From Biscogniauxia marginata (Eukaryota; Ascomycota; Sordariomycetes; Xylariales; Xylariaceae), in NCBI GenBank assembly GCA_022695795.1, contig MU404156.1, positions 62,001-126,000 on the forward strand: DNA of 64,000 nucleotides, given 5' to 3'. Position numbers and translations under genes: made by a program. Of the stretch, positions 12,961-25,544 are shown piece by piece. Within the stretch, counting starts at the first letter, position 1. Every line of letters begins with the position of its first letter. The notes below the pieces were generated by a model. That model ran no database searches. It saw nothing but the letters and a program-made list of their open reading frames with translations, and had not been told where the DNA came from.

Positions 12961-14199
12961 ACTATTATTAAGGTAGAGAAAAATAAGGAGGTTTTTATAA
13001 AAAGAAGTTATAAATATTATTAGGTTAATTATAAAGATTGTTTAAAGTATAATTACTTATATTTAAGGTACTTCACGCCAGAATAAGCTAAATAAGGATA
13101 TAATAAAAACGAATTACTATACGAGTATAATACTTATAAACTAGGATATAACTTAGGAATTAAGTTAAACTATAATGAGCTATATTAAAGCTATTATAAT
13201 AACGATAAATGCGAAACCTATTAAGGAAAAAGCTAGTATAATAGCTTAAACCGGAGGTTTTATATAAATAATAACTGCGATATTTATTAGAGTTTAAATA
13301 ATGCTAGTTAACTTGATAAGTTGCTAAGTAAAAAACCTGAAATAAAGTTAAAAATGGAAAAATAACCGGAAAAGGAATATATATCGTTATATTAGAGTTT
13401 TTATATTAACGATGTTTATTAAGTATATAGAAGTTTTAAGGATAAATTTAGTTATTATTCTTAAAAACTAGAAAATAATAATATAAAAGAAAATAAGTGT
13501 ATTTGCGATAACGTCTCACGATGGTTATATTATTTTAAAGCATGTTATTTTTACTTAAGCTTCAAAAGAAGCCGCGAAGTAATTATTAAGGGTTATATAT
13601 GTTATACCTTAGTATTATGCGATATATATGATTTATTTGGAGCGGGTTTCGAAAAAGACGAAATTAAAAAAGAATTATAAGAATTGTGAAAGAAATTACA
13701 TTTTCTATAATGGCTTAAAGAACGAGTTAAGTATAATACTAGTTTATTTAGCTTTGTAAGAAAGTACTTAATAAAATAATAAGTAAAAACATATATAATT
13801 AAATTAAACTATAAACAAATCGTTAAAATATATTTTTAAAAAAAAGGAGAGTTTCCGGAAATTTATATAAACTTATAAAGAAATATTAAGTTATTTTTAA
13901 TAAGTAAATTTAAGGATTATACCTTTTATTTAAAGATAATTTAAAACCTTAAAAGATTTCGAATTAATAGAAAAATAGATTTAAGTTATAAAAGAATCCT
14001 CGAAAAAGAATTAAAGTTTTAATATATAAGGTTTTATATGAAAAATATACTTTTTACCCCTTATTATATAAAAAGTAGTTAAAGAGATTATTTAAATAAT
14101 GATTACTAAAAACACGTTTTTATAAAAGCTTAAGAATAAAAAGACATTCGAGTTGTAATAATTTAAAGAAACTTAAAAAAGAAGGAATGTGGAAAACCA

Positions 14200-16280
14200 A
14201 AAAACGGTAAAGGTTCTCGCTAGTAAAGCAATAAGAAGCCATAAATAATAAGTTCTTATATAAAGTCTAATTAAGACTTAATAATACTATTATAATTAAG
14301 GTTAAGTATAATAAAAGGGAGTATAAAGCCCTTATAAACTTAGGAGTAAATAAAAGCTATATTTTAACCGAGATAACTTAAAAGGATAAAATATTATAAA
14401 TATATAAATAAAGTTTATATTAATTATAAAACTTTAAAAGATATATATTTAGTTATAAGAATGATAAAGTGTTAAGAAAAATAGTTTTTTTCTTAGTAAT
14501 TATTTAAAAACATTTTAAATAAGTTATTTTTAATATTATATATATATTAAGTCATAATATAATGTTAAGAATAAATTAGTTTAAAAGAAGTAATTTATAA
14601 ATACATTTCGAGATAAATACGTTTTATTAAGATTAAAAATAGGAGGAGTTAATTATTATGAGTTACGAGATAAGTACCGTAAATAACTCTAAAAAAAATA
14701 AATATAAAGACGAAATATATTACTTATATTGATGGTTGATTAACAATCAAGGGGTGTCCCCGCACAGAAACTAGTACATCTTTTAGGTATAAATAGGCTG
14801 CCTTCAGCAGCCTAACTTAGGTAGACTTTTCCCTCCTTAGACATCAATATTACACCAGTCTCACCCCTATCTTTCATATCGTCTATTGTTATTTGCTTTT
14901 CATATTACGTACGTACCTACCAACATATATAATTTGAGTAACTAAGCTTGAAGATTTAATAAAAAGAGTATTATATAAATACCTCCATTTCTATAAATTA
15001 TTTAAAGATAAGATAAAAAAAGAATTATTAAAATGTAATTAATGAGACTACTAAATTTACTTTAAAAAAGAAAAGTAACTAAAACTATTTTTAGTGTATT
15101 TTATAAATCAGGAAAAATAAAAAGCATTATAAAAAGGATTTTAAAAGGATTTTAATAAAAAATATATTTGAGAATTAAAATCCTTGTTAAGATACTTGGT
15201 AATTATAATATTAAAAGTCGATAAAAACGGGAAGTAATATATTAATAAAGAAGGAAATCTAGTGTGGCGACGAGTAATTAATTACCGACATTTTAATAAA
15301 ATAATTAAAAAAATAAATATTTATTACTACTAATAAAACTTATAAAAAGATAAATTAATAAGGCTTAAATCTTTATAGTATTAAATCTTCGTGATAATTA
15401 TTATATGATTAAAATAGTTAAAAGACACGAATAATATACCGCATTTTAAACGATATATAAACACTATAAATATAAAGTTATACCGTTTAGACTTATTAAC
15501 GTATTTATTACATTTTAATATATAATTATAACGGTTTTCTGTAAATTTCTAGATAAATTTATATTTATTTATTTAAACGATATACTAATTTATTTAGAAA
15601 GCGAGAAAGAATATAGGGAATATATAAAATAAGTGTTAAAAGCCCTAGAAAAGATAAACCTACTTGTTTATTTAATTAAAAGTGAATAATATATTAAAAA
15701 ACTAAATTATTTAAGATTTATAATAAGTTTAGAAGAAATCCATATTTAAAAGGGAAAGATAATAGTAATTAAGGATTAGTTAAAACTTAGAAATGTTATA
15801 AACGTATATATATTTCTTGGTTTTATTAATTACGTTAAATAACTTATTTAAGATTTTAAGTGAATTATTAAACTATTAATAAAATTAATTACCTTAACGA
15901 AAACAAGAGAAACTTTCTATTTTATTAAAAAAGTTAAACAAGTTTTTTAATAGTTAAAAAAGGTAGTAATTAGCGAGATTATATATAAACTCTTAAACGA
16001 AAATAAAAAGAAGCGATTAAAAATAAACGCCTTAAATTTCATTATTAAAGTAGTTTTAGAATAGTTAAAAGATAATGGAAAATGGTACTTAGTTACGTAC
16101 CTATTTAAAGCACTATATAATATTAAATTAAACTATTAAATTTATAATAAGGAATTATTAATAATTATTAAAGTATTAAAAGAATAGGAATTATAGCTTA
16201 GTAAAACTAAAGAACCTATTAATATCTATTTAAATCACAAAAATCTTATACGATTTATAACAATATAAACGCTTAATTAG
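14200..16280 (+). pseudogene. pol of outer element, first part (protease, RT, RNase H)
   Basis: Protease: an ALINLGVNKSYI block near 14322-14360, where the family has ALIDSGA; the catalytic Asp codon is now Asn. Reverse transcriptase: RRVINYRHFNK near 15265-15300 and the YxDD box near 15566-15595, now read as YLND. RNase H: a LEINALNF...LE block near 16010-16070, and HKNL...TLN (connection to integrase) at about 16237-16280. The frame is then cut by the inner element and resumes at 23845. A solo LTR sits inside (14730-14925). Stops are frequent. Confidence 0.8.
14730..14925. mobile_element. Unrelated 196-bp solo LTR, little mutated
   Basis: It begins TGATGGTTGATTAACAATC and ends CGTACCTACCAACA, with TG...CA ends and a perfect 5-bp duplication TATAT (14725-14729, 14926-14930). 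It contains a TATA-like GGTATAAATAGG at about 14788-14799, so its orientation is probably plus. Base composition is normal, unlike the RIPed element it lies in. It shares no sequence with the other LTRs here, so it belongs to another, small-LTR retrotransposon family. Confidence 0.82.
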
Positions 16281-16285
16281 AGATA

Positions 16286-16719
16286 TGTGACGAACCTCCC
16301 TATGTGTTCCTAGTTAGCTGACTTCACAGGTGAGTACGTACTAGGTTTTCTTGATTTAAAGGTAATAATGGGTTAAGATTGGTTTAATTAATTCATAATG
16401 TTATGTTCGTCAAAGAGGTTTTAAGGTATTCTCACTATAGTATTAAAGAGTGATTATAATCTTAAATTAATAGCTAAGGAACTAGAAAAAATGACTAAAT
16501 ATATAAGGAGATTTTAATTTATTTATATTATAAAGATAAACAAAGAACATTTGCCTTCTCTTTGATTCTTTGTGGATTCTTAAGGAGAGTTATAAAGAAT
16601 CCTAGTTCTCTTTAATTCTCTATAGATTCTTAGGGAGAGTCATAAAGAATTCCATTTTAAGTCACGGGACCTTTAAGGTCACGTAACTTTTTCTTGTTTT
16701 ATCCTTATTAGTCGTAACA
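16286..16719 (-). repeat. 3' LTR (coding sense) of inner element
   Basis: From TGTGACGAACCTCC to AGTCGTAACA, 434 bp. It is RIP-mutated mainly in its right half, while its partner at 23406-23839 is mutated mainly in its left half, so the two together show the original bases. Confidence 0.9.
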
Positions 16720-17379
16720 CTATTTCTCCCTTTTTTTTGTTTTTGTTTTTAAAACAATCAGGTAGGTTTCTTTTTTCTTATTTCATTATTTATTATGCCT
16801 CTTAAAAGAGTAATTAAATTTTTTACACGTATAAATAAGAAATCCTTTTTTAAATATCGCAAGGAATTGGTTTACGCGATTTTTTAATTTAGTTTTAAAG
16901 TTATGCCTTGTTCTCGGTGTTTTAATAAGGGCTTATTTTATAAAATATTAAAGGGTTGTAATAAGTGTTAAAATTATAGTGCTTTAAACATGTCGTTTTG
17001 CGATGGAAACCTTATTTCGTTATTTTCTTTTAAAAACCTTCGTATTAAGAAGTTACGGGTTAATCGTGAAAAACGTGTTACTAAATAATCGTTTCTAGAC
17101 CTTTAATGTTATTATTAAGAGGAGGCTTATTAAGAATTTAAGTGTTAACAAGTCGAGGCTAGCGAGGCCTTAAATCGTTTAATTCGTTTGAACTAATAAT
17201 AAGACTTTCTTTAAAAAAAGGGTGTATAGTTTATTTAAAGAGATTTTTAAAACTTAAATGAGATGAAAAAGTAAAAGCGTATTAAGGTAGAATAAAGACG
17301 CCTTAATAAAGAATAATAACGGATAAAGGAATCGTTATGTTAGTTTAAATCTAAGTAAAACGTGCTTGTTTCGGGGGTT

Positions 17380-20300
17380 TTCCCTTCTTTCGATTGGTTT
17401 TAACTAGATTTTTAGGCTTCCCTGGTCGATCTAGATTTTGGCGGTGAAAGTTTACGAGTTTATTTGCCAGATTTTTTAGGTGTCTAAGTGGTTTTTAAGT
17501 GTTTTTTTTTTAGTGAGTAACCTTTTTATTTAATAAAATACTATAGTTAACTTTTAACTCGTTTTAAATTTAGTATCTTTTTTACTTCGTACTTATTAGG
17601 ATTTTTTTTAAATTTTAGTTGGTTTTTTAGTATGGCGTTATTTGGTGTTGGTTTTAAAAGTGAAACATGAAATATAAGATATATTCTGGATCTTTTTGGT
17701 AATGCTAGTTTATAGTTAACTTTCGAAATAACCTCTTTAATTTTATATAGTTTTAATTTTTTGAATTTAAGTTTTTTGTTAGGTTGTTTTGTTTTGATTT
17801 AAGGTGTTTTTAATATTATGTTTTGTCATTAGCGGAGTAAGTAGATTATGTCTCTTCTTTTAAGAATTAGTCCTTTAATTCTTTTTTTATTATAGTACTT
17901 TGTTATTTTGTTTTAAATAAATTATAATTCTTTTTATAACCGTTGTTATACTATTTAAATCTTTTCGGATAGTATTTCTGCTTTTAAGGCCTTTATTTCG
18001 ATTTTTAGTGCTTTTATAAGTTTGATTAGTTGTTTTTAGGCTTTCGCTTTTTACTTGTACACTGCCTCGTGTGGTAATATCTTCATGTTTTTGTTAATTG
18101 AAGTGTTATATATTATTTAGGTTATTAATAACAATTTTACCTAGTTGTTTATTTCCTAGTTAACATAGTTTCGTAGATATTGTTTTATTATTTAGTTTAA
18201 TTTCTTTATTTACTTATTAGTTTAGGGATAATACGTTATAAATAATTTTTATTTGATTTTTATTTGTTTTATTAAATTGGTTTAAAATTTTAATATGAAT
18301 AACTTGTTTTTGTTTAAAATAACGTGTTTAAATAACCCATGTTTGTTAACGTATTTTCTTAAAAAGTTGAAAATTAATTGTTTTGTTATGCTCGATTCGT
18401 TAAATAGTAAGAAGTAGGCGTATTTTGTGAGTTTGTTAACAATTACTTATATACTGTTATAATGTACTCTTATAGTAAGATCTTTTAACTTTAGGAGTTT
18501 CACTACGAAGTCTCATGTAATTATACTTTATGTTTTGTTAGGTATCTAGGTTGGTTATAATAATTTATATGGTTTATATTGTGATGTTTTAGCCTTATTA
18601 TAAATATTATAAATCTTTATAATTCTTTTAACTATTTATTGTATTTCTGGAAAGTCGAATTCTTTTTAAAGTCGTTTTATTATTTTGAAAATCTTTTGGT
18701 GGTTATATAAAGGATGTTTGTGAAATTCTTTAACGAATTCGTTTTATATTCGTTTTAATACGTATACCTTTTTTTTGTACGAGAGAAGTTCGTCGTTAAA
18801 TCCTTATTAAGATTATAATTGTTTTTCTTTTTAATTGTAATTTTCCTTGAATCGTTGTTTTTAGTTTCTTGTGTTAATTCGCATGTAAGCTAATATAATT
18901 AATCCGTTATTTTGTTGTTTAAATATTTGGATATTTTTTTTGTTGATTTTTGATTTATAATCTCTTTTTTTACTAAGAAGATCTATTTAGATGTTTTCCT
19001 TTTTTTTAATGTGCTGGATTTTGAAATTAAATTTGGATAAGAAAATCATTTAACGCTTGTGTTTTTAATTAAGCGTTTGAGTTGTTATAAATCGTGTAAG
19101 GTTTTTATGGTTTAAATAGATGTCGATAAGTTTTTTAGTTTTGTTAAGTTATAGTTCCCATTTCTCTAGTGCTTTAATGATTATTAATAGTTCTTTATTA
19201 TAAATTTAATAATTTAGTTTAGCATTATGTAGTGCTTTAAATAGGTACGTGACTAAGTACTATTTCTTATTATTTTTTAATTGTTTTAAGACTACTTTAA
19301 TAGCAAAATCTAAAGTGTTTGTTTTTAGTTGTTTCTTTTTATTTTCATTTAGAAGTTTATATATAACTTTATTAGTTATAACTTCTTTTAGTTATTAAAA
19401 AGCCTATCTGGCTTTTTTAGTGAAATGGAAAGCCTTTTTTGTTTTTGTTAAGGTAGTTAGTTTTGTTAATGGTTTAGCGATATGCTTAAAATCTTTAATG
19501 AGTTATTTGATATAGTTAATAAAGCCAAGAAATGTGCGTACGTTTGTGACACTTTTAGGTTCTGGCTAATCCTTAATTATTGTTATTTTTCCTTTTTAAA
19601 TGCGAATTTCTCTTGGACTTATTATAAACCCTAGATAGTTTAGTTTTTTAATATGCTATTTATTTTTAATCGGATGAACGAGTAGGTTCGCTTTTTCTAG
19701 GGCTTTTAACACTTGCTTTATATGTTCTTTATATTTCTTTTCGTTTTTTAAGTAAATTAAGATATCGTTTAAGTAAATAAATATAAATTTGTCTAGAAAT
19801 TTATAAAGAATTATTATGATTATGTGTTAAAATGTAGCGGGTATGTTAGTAAGTTTAAATGGTATAACCTTGTATTTATAGTATTTATATATTGTTTAGA
19901 AAGCTATATATTATTCGTGTTCTTTAGTTATTTTAATTATATAATATTTATTACAAAGGTTTAATGTTATGAAGATTTAAGCTTTACTAATTTGTCTTTT
20001 TATGAGTTTTATTAGTGGTAATAAATGCCTGTTTTTTTTGGTTATTTTATTAAGGTGTTAATAGTTAATTACTCGTCGCTATACTAGGTTTTCTTCTTTA
20101 TTAATATGTTACTTCCCGTTTTTGTCGATTTTAAGTACCATTATTGTTAGGTATCTTAATAAGGATTCTAATTCTCGAATATATTCTTTATTAAGATCCT
20201 CTTAAATTCCTTTCTATAGTGCTTTTTATTTTTCTTAATTTATAAGATATACTAAGAATAATTTTAGTTATTTTCCTTCCTTAAAATAAATCTAGTAATC

Positions 20301-21000
20301 TCACTAGTTATATTTTAATAATTCTTTTTTTGTTTTATTTTTAAATAATTTATAAAAACAAAGGTACTTGCGCGATACTTTTTTCGTTAGATTTTTAGGT
20401 TTAGTTACTTAAATCATATAAGCGATATGTTTCATTTTTGTATTTATCTCTTTAAAGTCATTTATAGTACTTATCTCGTAACCCGTAATGGTTAACTCCT
20501 CTTGTTTCTAATCCTAATAAAGCGTGTTTATCTCGAAATTTATTTGTGGATTACTTTTTTTAAGCTAATTCATTCCTAAGATTATATTATGATTTAATAT
20601 ATATATAATGTTAAAAATGACTTATTTAGGATATCCTTAAATAGTTACTAAAAAAGGAATTATTTCTCTTAACACTTTACCATTCTTGTAATTAAATATG
20701 TTTTCTTTAAAGTTTTATAACTTATATGGATTTTATTTATATATTTATAGTATTTTGTTTTTTTAAGCTACCTTTATTAAAACATAACTTTTATTTACTT
20801 TTAAATCTATTAAGGCTTTATACTCCTTTTTATTATATCTAACTCTAGTTATAATAATGTTATTAAGTCTCGATTAAACTTCATATAAGGACTTGTTATT
20901 TATGGCTTCTCGTTACCTTACTAGCGAGAGCCTTTGCCGTTTTTTGGTTTTCCACGTCCCTTTTTTTTTGGTTTTCTTTTAGTTGTTATAACCTGGATGT
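17380..21000 (-). pseudogene. pol of inner element
   Basis: Read on the minus strand, the order is as follows. Protease remnant is near 20,860. RT is near 20,110-19,750, including a YLND box where YLDD is expected. RNase H is near 19,470-19,080. The integrase zinc-binding and catalytic parts are near 18,750-18,000. A chromodomain is near 17,620-17,440 (YEVKKILNLKRV, then YFIK-KGY; the family reads YEVEEIL...KWKGY). Stop codons interrupt every block. Confidence 0.78.
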
Positions 21001-22099
21001 CCTTCTATTCTTAGGCTTTTATAAAAGCGTGTTTCTAGTAATTATTACTTAAATAGTCTCTCTAATTTCCCTTTACGTAGTAAGGAGTAAAAGGTTTATT
21101 CTTTATATAAAACCTTATATATTAAAACTTTAATTCTTTTTTAAGAGCCTTTTTATAACCTAAGTCCGTTTTATTAACTCGGAATTTTTTAAAGTTTTAA
21201 ATTATTCTTAAATAAAAGGAATAATTCTTGAGTTTATTTGTTAGGGGTATTTCGATGTTTCCCCTTAGGTTTATATTGATTTCTAGAAGTTTCCCTCCTT
21301 TTTTGAGGTATATTTTAATGATTCGTTTATAACCTTGTTTAATCGCACGTGTTTTTGCTTATTGCTTTGTTAAGTGTTTCCCTATAAAGCCGAATAAATT
21401 AGTGTTATATTTAGTTCGTTTTTCGAGCCATTATAGAAGATATAATCCCTTTCATAATTCCTATAATTCTTCCTTAATCTCGTCTTCTTCGAAACCTGCT
21501 CCGAGTAAGTCGTGTACGTCGCATAATATCGAAATGTAACATATACAATTTTTAGCTATTACTTCGTAGCTTTTTTCGGAGCTTAAGTGGAAATAACATG
21601 CTTTAAAGTAATGTAGCTATTATAAGGTATTATTATAAATACACTTATTTTCTTTTATGTCGTTATTTTCTGGTTTTTAAGGATAGTAACTAGCTTTATT
21701 TTTAAAACTTTTATGTATTTAATAAGTGTCGTTAATATAAAAGCTTTAATATAACGATATATATTCCTTTAAGCTTTAATGAATATTATAATTATTATTT
21801 ATATAAAACTTTTAATTTAGGCTATTATATTGGCTTTTTCTTTAGTGGGTTTCGCATTTATCATTTTTATAGTGGCTTTAATGTAAATTACTATGGTTTA
21901 ACTTAATTCCTAAGTCGTATTTTAGCTTATAGTTATTATATTCGTATGGTAGTTCGCCTTTATTATATCCTTATTTGGCTTGTTTTGGTGTAAGATATCC
22001 CAGATATAAGTGGTTATCCTCTAGACAGTCTTTGCGGTTAACCTAATAAAATTTATAGACTTTTTCTATAAAGGCCTTTTTAATCTTTTCTACCTTAAT

Positions 22100-23250
22100 A
22101 ATACCGATAATAAATACTTGGTTTATTTCTTTGTTATTTTCGAATTGAATTCTTGCCTCGGCGACTCTTTTCTCGGGTTAAAGAATTCCTCTTGTTTTTA
22201 GTTCTTATTTCTTAAAACTTCGACACTCGTTTTTATAATGTTCTTTTTTTTTACAATTAAAACACTTAATAGTTAATTTATTTCGTTTTTTTTGTTTTTT
22301 TTAAATAATGTTAATTTTAATAAGGTTTAACTTAGTTTTAATGCCTTTTCTGGTTTTAGCACCGCTTTTGTAATTTCTTTTTTTCAGTTAATTGCTATTT
22401 CTTCGTTATACCGTTTTTTTCTTTTTAAGGTACCGTTTAAAGTTCTTGTTATTAATGGTAATTACTATTATAACGTAGTTATTAAACTTTTTTAGGTTTT
22501 TTTCTTTGTATAAGTTTGTTTTATATAATTTATTCTTTATATGGTCTTTTAATCCTTAATAAAACAAGTAGTATAGGTTTTTAATAGGTAGTTGTAACTA
22601 GCTTGCGAGTTTTTTAAACTTAATAGCGTAGTTTAAAGCCTTTTTATCTTGTCGTAGTTTATAAAGTTAAGCTTCGGTTTATTGCTTGAGGATTAAATTA
22701 CTAAATATAGATTTAAGTTGTTTTTTAAATTCCTTATAATTTTTAAAGACTTTTTTCGTGTTTTCTCGGGCGTTTAATCCGTTTTTTAAATAGTTTTTTA
22801 ACACTGGTTAAAACCAGGTTAAAGCGGTTTCGGTAAGGAGTTAAGATACCGTAAAAACCTTTTATTCCTTAGTAGTAATCGTTTTATAATAGAACTATAA
22901 ATAGGTTTTAACCTAAATTAAAAATCTTTTTAAATCGTTTAACTCATTATATCTACTAAGTGTAATTAGTTTAAAACCCTTTATATCAAGGGTTGTTATA
23001 TTATTATTGTCGTTTAAATTGTTAGGGTCGCTATCGTTTAAAGGTGGTTACTTGTCTTTAGGAGGTAGGGGTTGTTTTGCTTGTTTATTTTCTTTTTTAG
23101 GTATTTCTTCCTCCTCCTTTTTTTCTTTCTTAGATAATTCTTCTTGCTAAGCTTCCGAGATGTCCTCTTGTGATTCTTTTTTAGCTATAATTGTAATGGA
23201 CTCTTGTGTTGGTTTCTTTAAACCTTTTAGTTATACCGTAAAAAGACTTA
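22100..23250 (-). pseudogene. gag of inner element
   Basis: Minus-strand capsid remnants with a zinc knuckle at about 22221-22268 reading CFNCKKKEHYKNEC, that is CX2CX4HX4C with all four zinc ligands preserved, in contrast to the outer copy. A Glu/Lys-rich N-terminal segment lies near 23,050-23,180. Many stops. Confidence 0.72.
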
Positions 23251-23405
23251 AAGCTTTCGTTTAAAAGCTTATTAACTATTATTTTTTTACTTGTTTTTTT
23301 TCTTGTTATCTTTTGGTTTTAAGGGGTATATTTATCCTGGGATTGTTCGACTAAAAGTCCCTTTTTTTAAATCAATGTTAAGCACTAATTAAAGAGCTAT
23401 TAAAA

Positions 23406-23839
23406 TGTGACGAACCTCTTTATGTATTTTTAGTTAGTTAACTTCACAAGTAAGTATATATTAGGTTTTCTTGATTTACAAGTAATAGTAAGTTAAGATT
23501 AGTTTAATTGATTTATAATGTTATGTTCGTTAAAAAGGTTTCAAGGTATTCTTATTATAGTATTAAAGAGTGATTATAGTTTTAGATTAATAGTTAAGGA
23601 ACTAGAAAGAATGACTAGATATATAAGGAGATTTTGATTTATTTATACTATAAAGATAAATAGAGAACACTTACCCTCTCTTTAATTCTCTGTGGATTCT
23701 CAGGGAGAGTTATAGAGAATCCTAGTTCTCTTTGATTCTCTGTGGATTCTTAGGGAGAGTCACAGAGAATCCCACTTCAGGTCACGGGACCCTCAAGGTC
23801 ACGTGACCTTTTCCTGTTTTATCCCTGTTGGTCGTAACA
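23406..23839 (-). repeat. 5' LTR (coding sense) of inner element
   Basis: 434 bp, ending GGTCGTAACA. Its well-preserved outer half holds TCACGTGA (23799-23806) and two tandem hairpin units (about 23,683-23,722 and 23,729-23,772), each of the form GATTCTCTGTGGATTC...GAGAGT-A-AGAGAATCC. Confidence 0.9.
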
Positions 23840-23844
23840 AGATA

Positions 23845-25540
23845 TAAGTATTAAATGATTTTTTTGTTTAAGTTCAATTTTAAAATCTATTATATTAAGA
23901 GAAAAGAAAACGTTTAAATAGACCTATTTAATAAAAAAGGAGATTATAAGTTAAAAATTAATAAAAAAGATATTTAAATGTTTAAATAATAAAGTAATGA
24001 ATTAGTTATATTAATTTATATGTAAATTAATATAAGAAACTAGAAATAACGTTTTAAGGAAAATTATAATTAAAAAAAAAAGCAATCGTAGTTTTAATAA
24101 GGATTTAATAATGAACTTTTTTCGTATAAAGAAAAGGTTTATATACTAGAACAAGTATAAAACGAATTCGTTAAAAAATTCCATGAATATTCTCTATATA
24201 GTTACCAAGGAATTTTCAAAACGATGAAACGACTTTAAAAAGAATTCAACTTTCCAGAAATGTGATAAATAATTAAAAGAATTATAAAGAATTATAAAGT
24301 TTATAATAAGGCTAAAATATTACAATATAAATTATATAAATTATTATAACTAATTTAAATACTTAATAAAGTATGGTATATAATTACATAGGATTTTGTA
24401 ATGAATCTTTTTAAGTTAAAAGATTTTATTATAAAAGTACCTTATAATAGTATATAGGTAATTATTAATAGACTCACAAAATATGCCTATTTTCTACTAT
24501 TTAACGAATCGAGCATAGTAAAATAGCTAGTTTTTAATTTCTTAAGAAAATACGTTAATAAATATGGATTATTAAAACGTATTGTTTTAAATAGAAATAG
24601 GTTGTTTATTTTAAAATTTTGGATAAATTTAATAAAACGAATGGGAATTAAATAAAAGTTATTTATAGTGTATTATCCTTAAATAAACGAATAAATAAAG
24701 AAATTGAACTAGATAATAAAACAATATTTATAAAGTTATATTAACTATGAAATAAATAACTAAATAAAATTACTATTAATAGTTTAAATAGTATATAATA
24801 CTTTAATTAACGAAAACATAAAGATGTTATTATATAAGGCAGTGTATAAATAGAAAGTGGAAGTTTAAAAATAACTAATTAAATTTATAAAAGCATTAAA
24901 AGTTAAAATAAAAGCCTTAAAAATAGAAGTATTATTTAAAAAGGTTTAAATAGTATAATAATAGCTATAAAAAGAATTATAGTTTATTTAAGATAAAATA
25001 ATAAAGTATTATAACAAAAAAAATTAAGGGATTAATTTTTAAGAGAAGAGATATAGTTTATTTACTCCGTTAACGATAAGGCGTAATATTAAAAACACTT
25101 TAAATTAAAATAAAACGACTTAACGAAAAACTTGAGTTTAAAAAGTTAAAATTATATAGAATTAAAAAGGTTATTTCGAAAATTAATTATAAGCTAGTAT
25201 TATTAAAAGGATTTAGAATACATTTTGTATTCTATGTTTCACTTTTAAAATTAATATTAAAAAACGCCTTATTAAAAAATCAATTAAAATTAAAAAAAAA
25301 CCTTAATAAGTACGAAATAAAAAAGATATTAAATTTAAAACGAGTTAAAAGTTAATTATAATATTTTATTAAATAAAAAGGTTACTTACTTAAAAAGAAT
25401 ACTTAAAAACCACTTAAATATTTAAAGAATTTAATAGTTAAACTTAAAAACTTTTATCGCTAGAACTTAAATCGGCTAAAAAAGCCCGAAAATCGGGATC
25501 TTAGTTTAAAAAGAATAGATTAAAAGAAGGGACGGCTTCA
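23845..25540 (+). pseudogene. pol of outer element, second part (integrase and chromodomain)
   Basis: This continues the frame cut at 16280. An HHCC-type zinc-binding segment lies near 24,180-24,310 (KFHEYSLYSYQGIFKTMKRL...). The integrase core begins near 24,390 with a WDFV and later VIINRLTKYAYFL, where the family has the catalytic Asp in VVDRLTK. A C-terminal chromodomain at about 25,300-25,440 reads NKYEIKKILNLKRVKS then YFIK-KGY. The chromodomain places the element in the chromoviruses, which target heterochromatin in known cases. Confidence 0.8.
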
Positions 25541-25544
25541 AAAA

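Larger units (their letters stand above)
16286..23839 (-). mobile_element. Inner Ty3/gypsy chromovirus nested in the outer one
   Basis: 7,554 bp with 434-bp LTRs at each end and the perfect duplication AGATA (16281-16285, 23840-23844). The host sequence reads on from RNase H into the integrase junction across the insertion. Coding strand is minus: gag lies next to the right LTR and the chromodomain next to the left LTR. A purine-rich tract sits just inside the left LTR (complement of CTATTTCTCCCTTTTTTTTG, 16720-16739), the expected polypurine tract of the 3' LTR. Both LTRs differ only by transitions. It is degraded but end-complete and younger than the outer copy. Confidence 0.93.
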
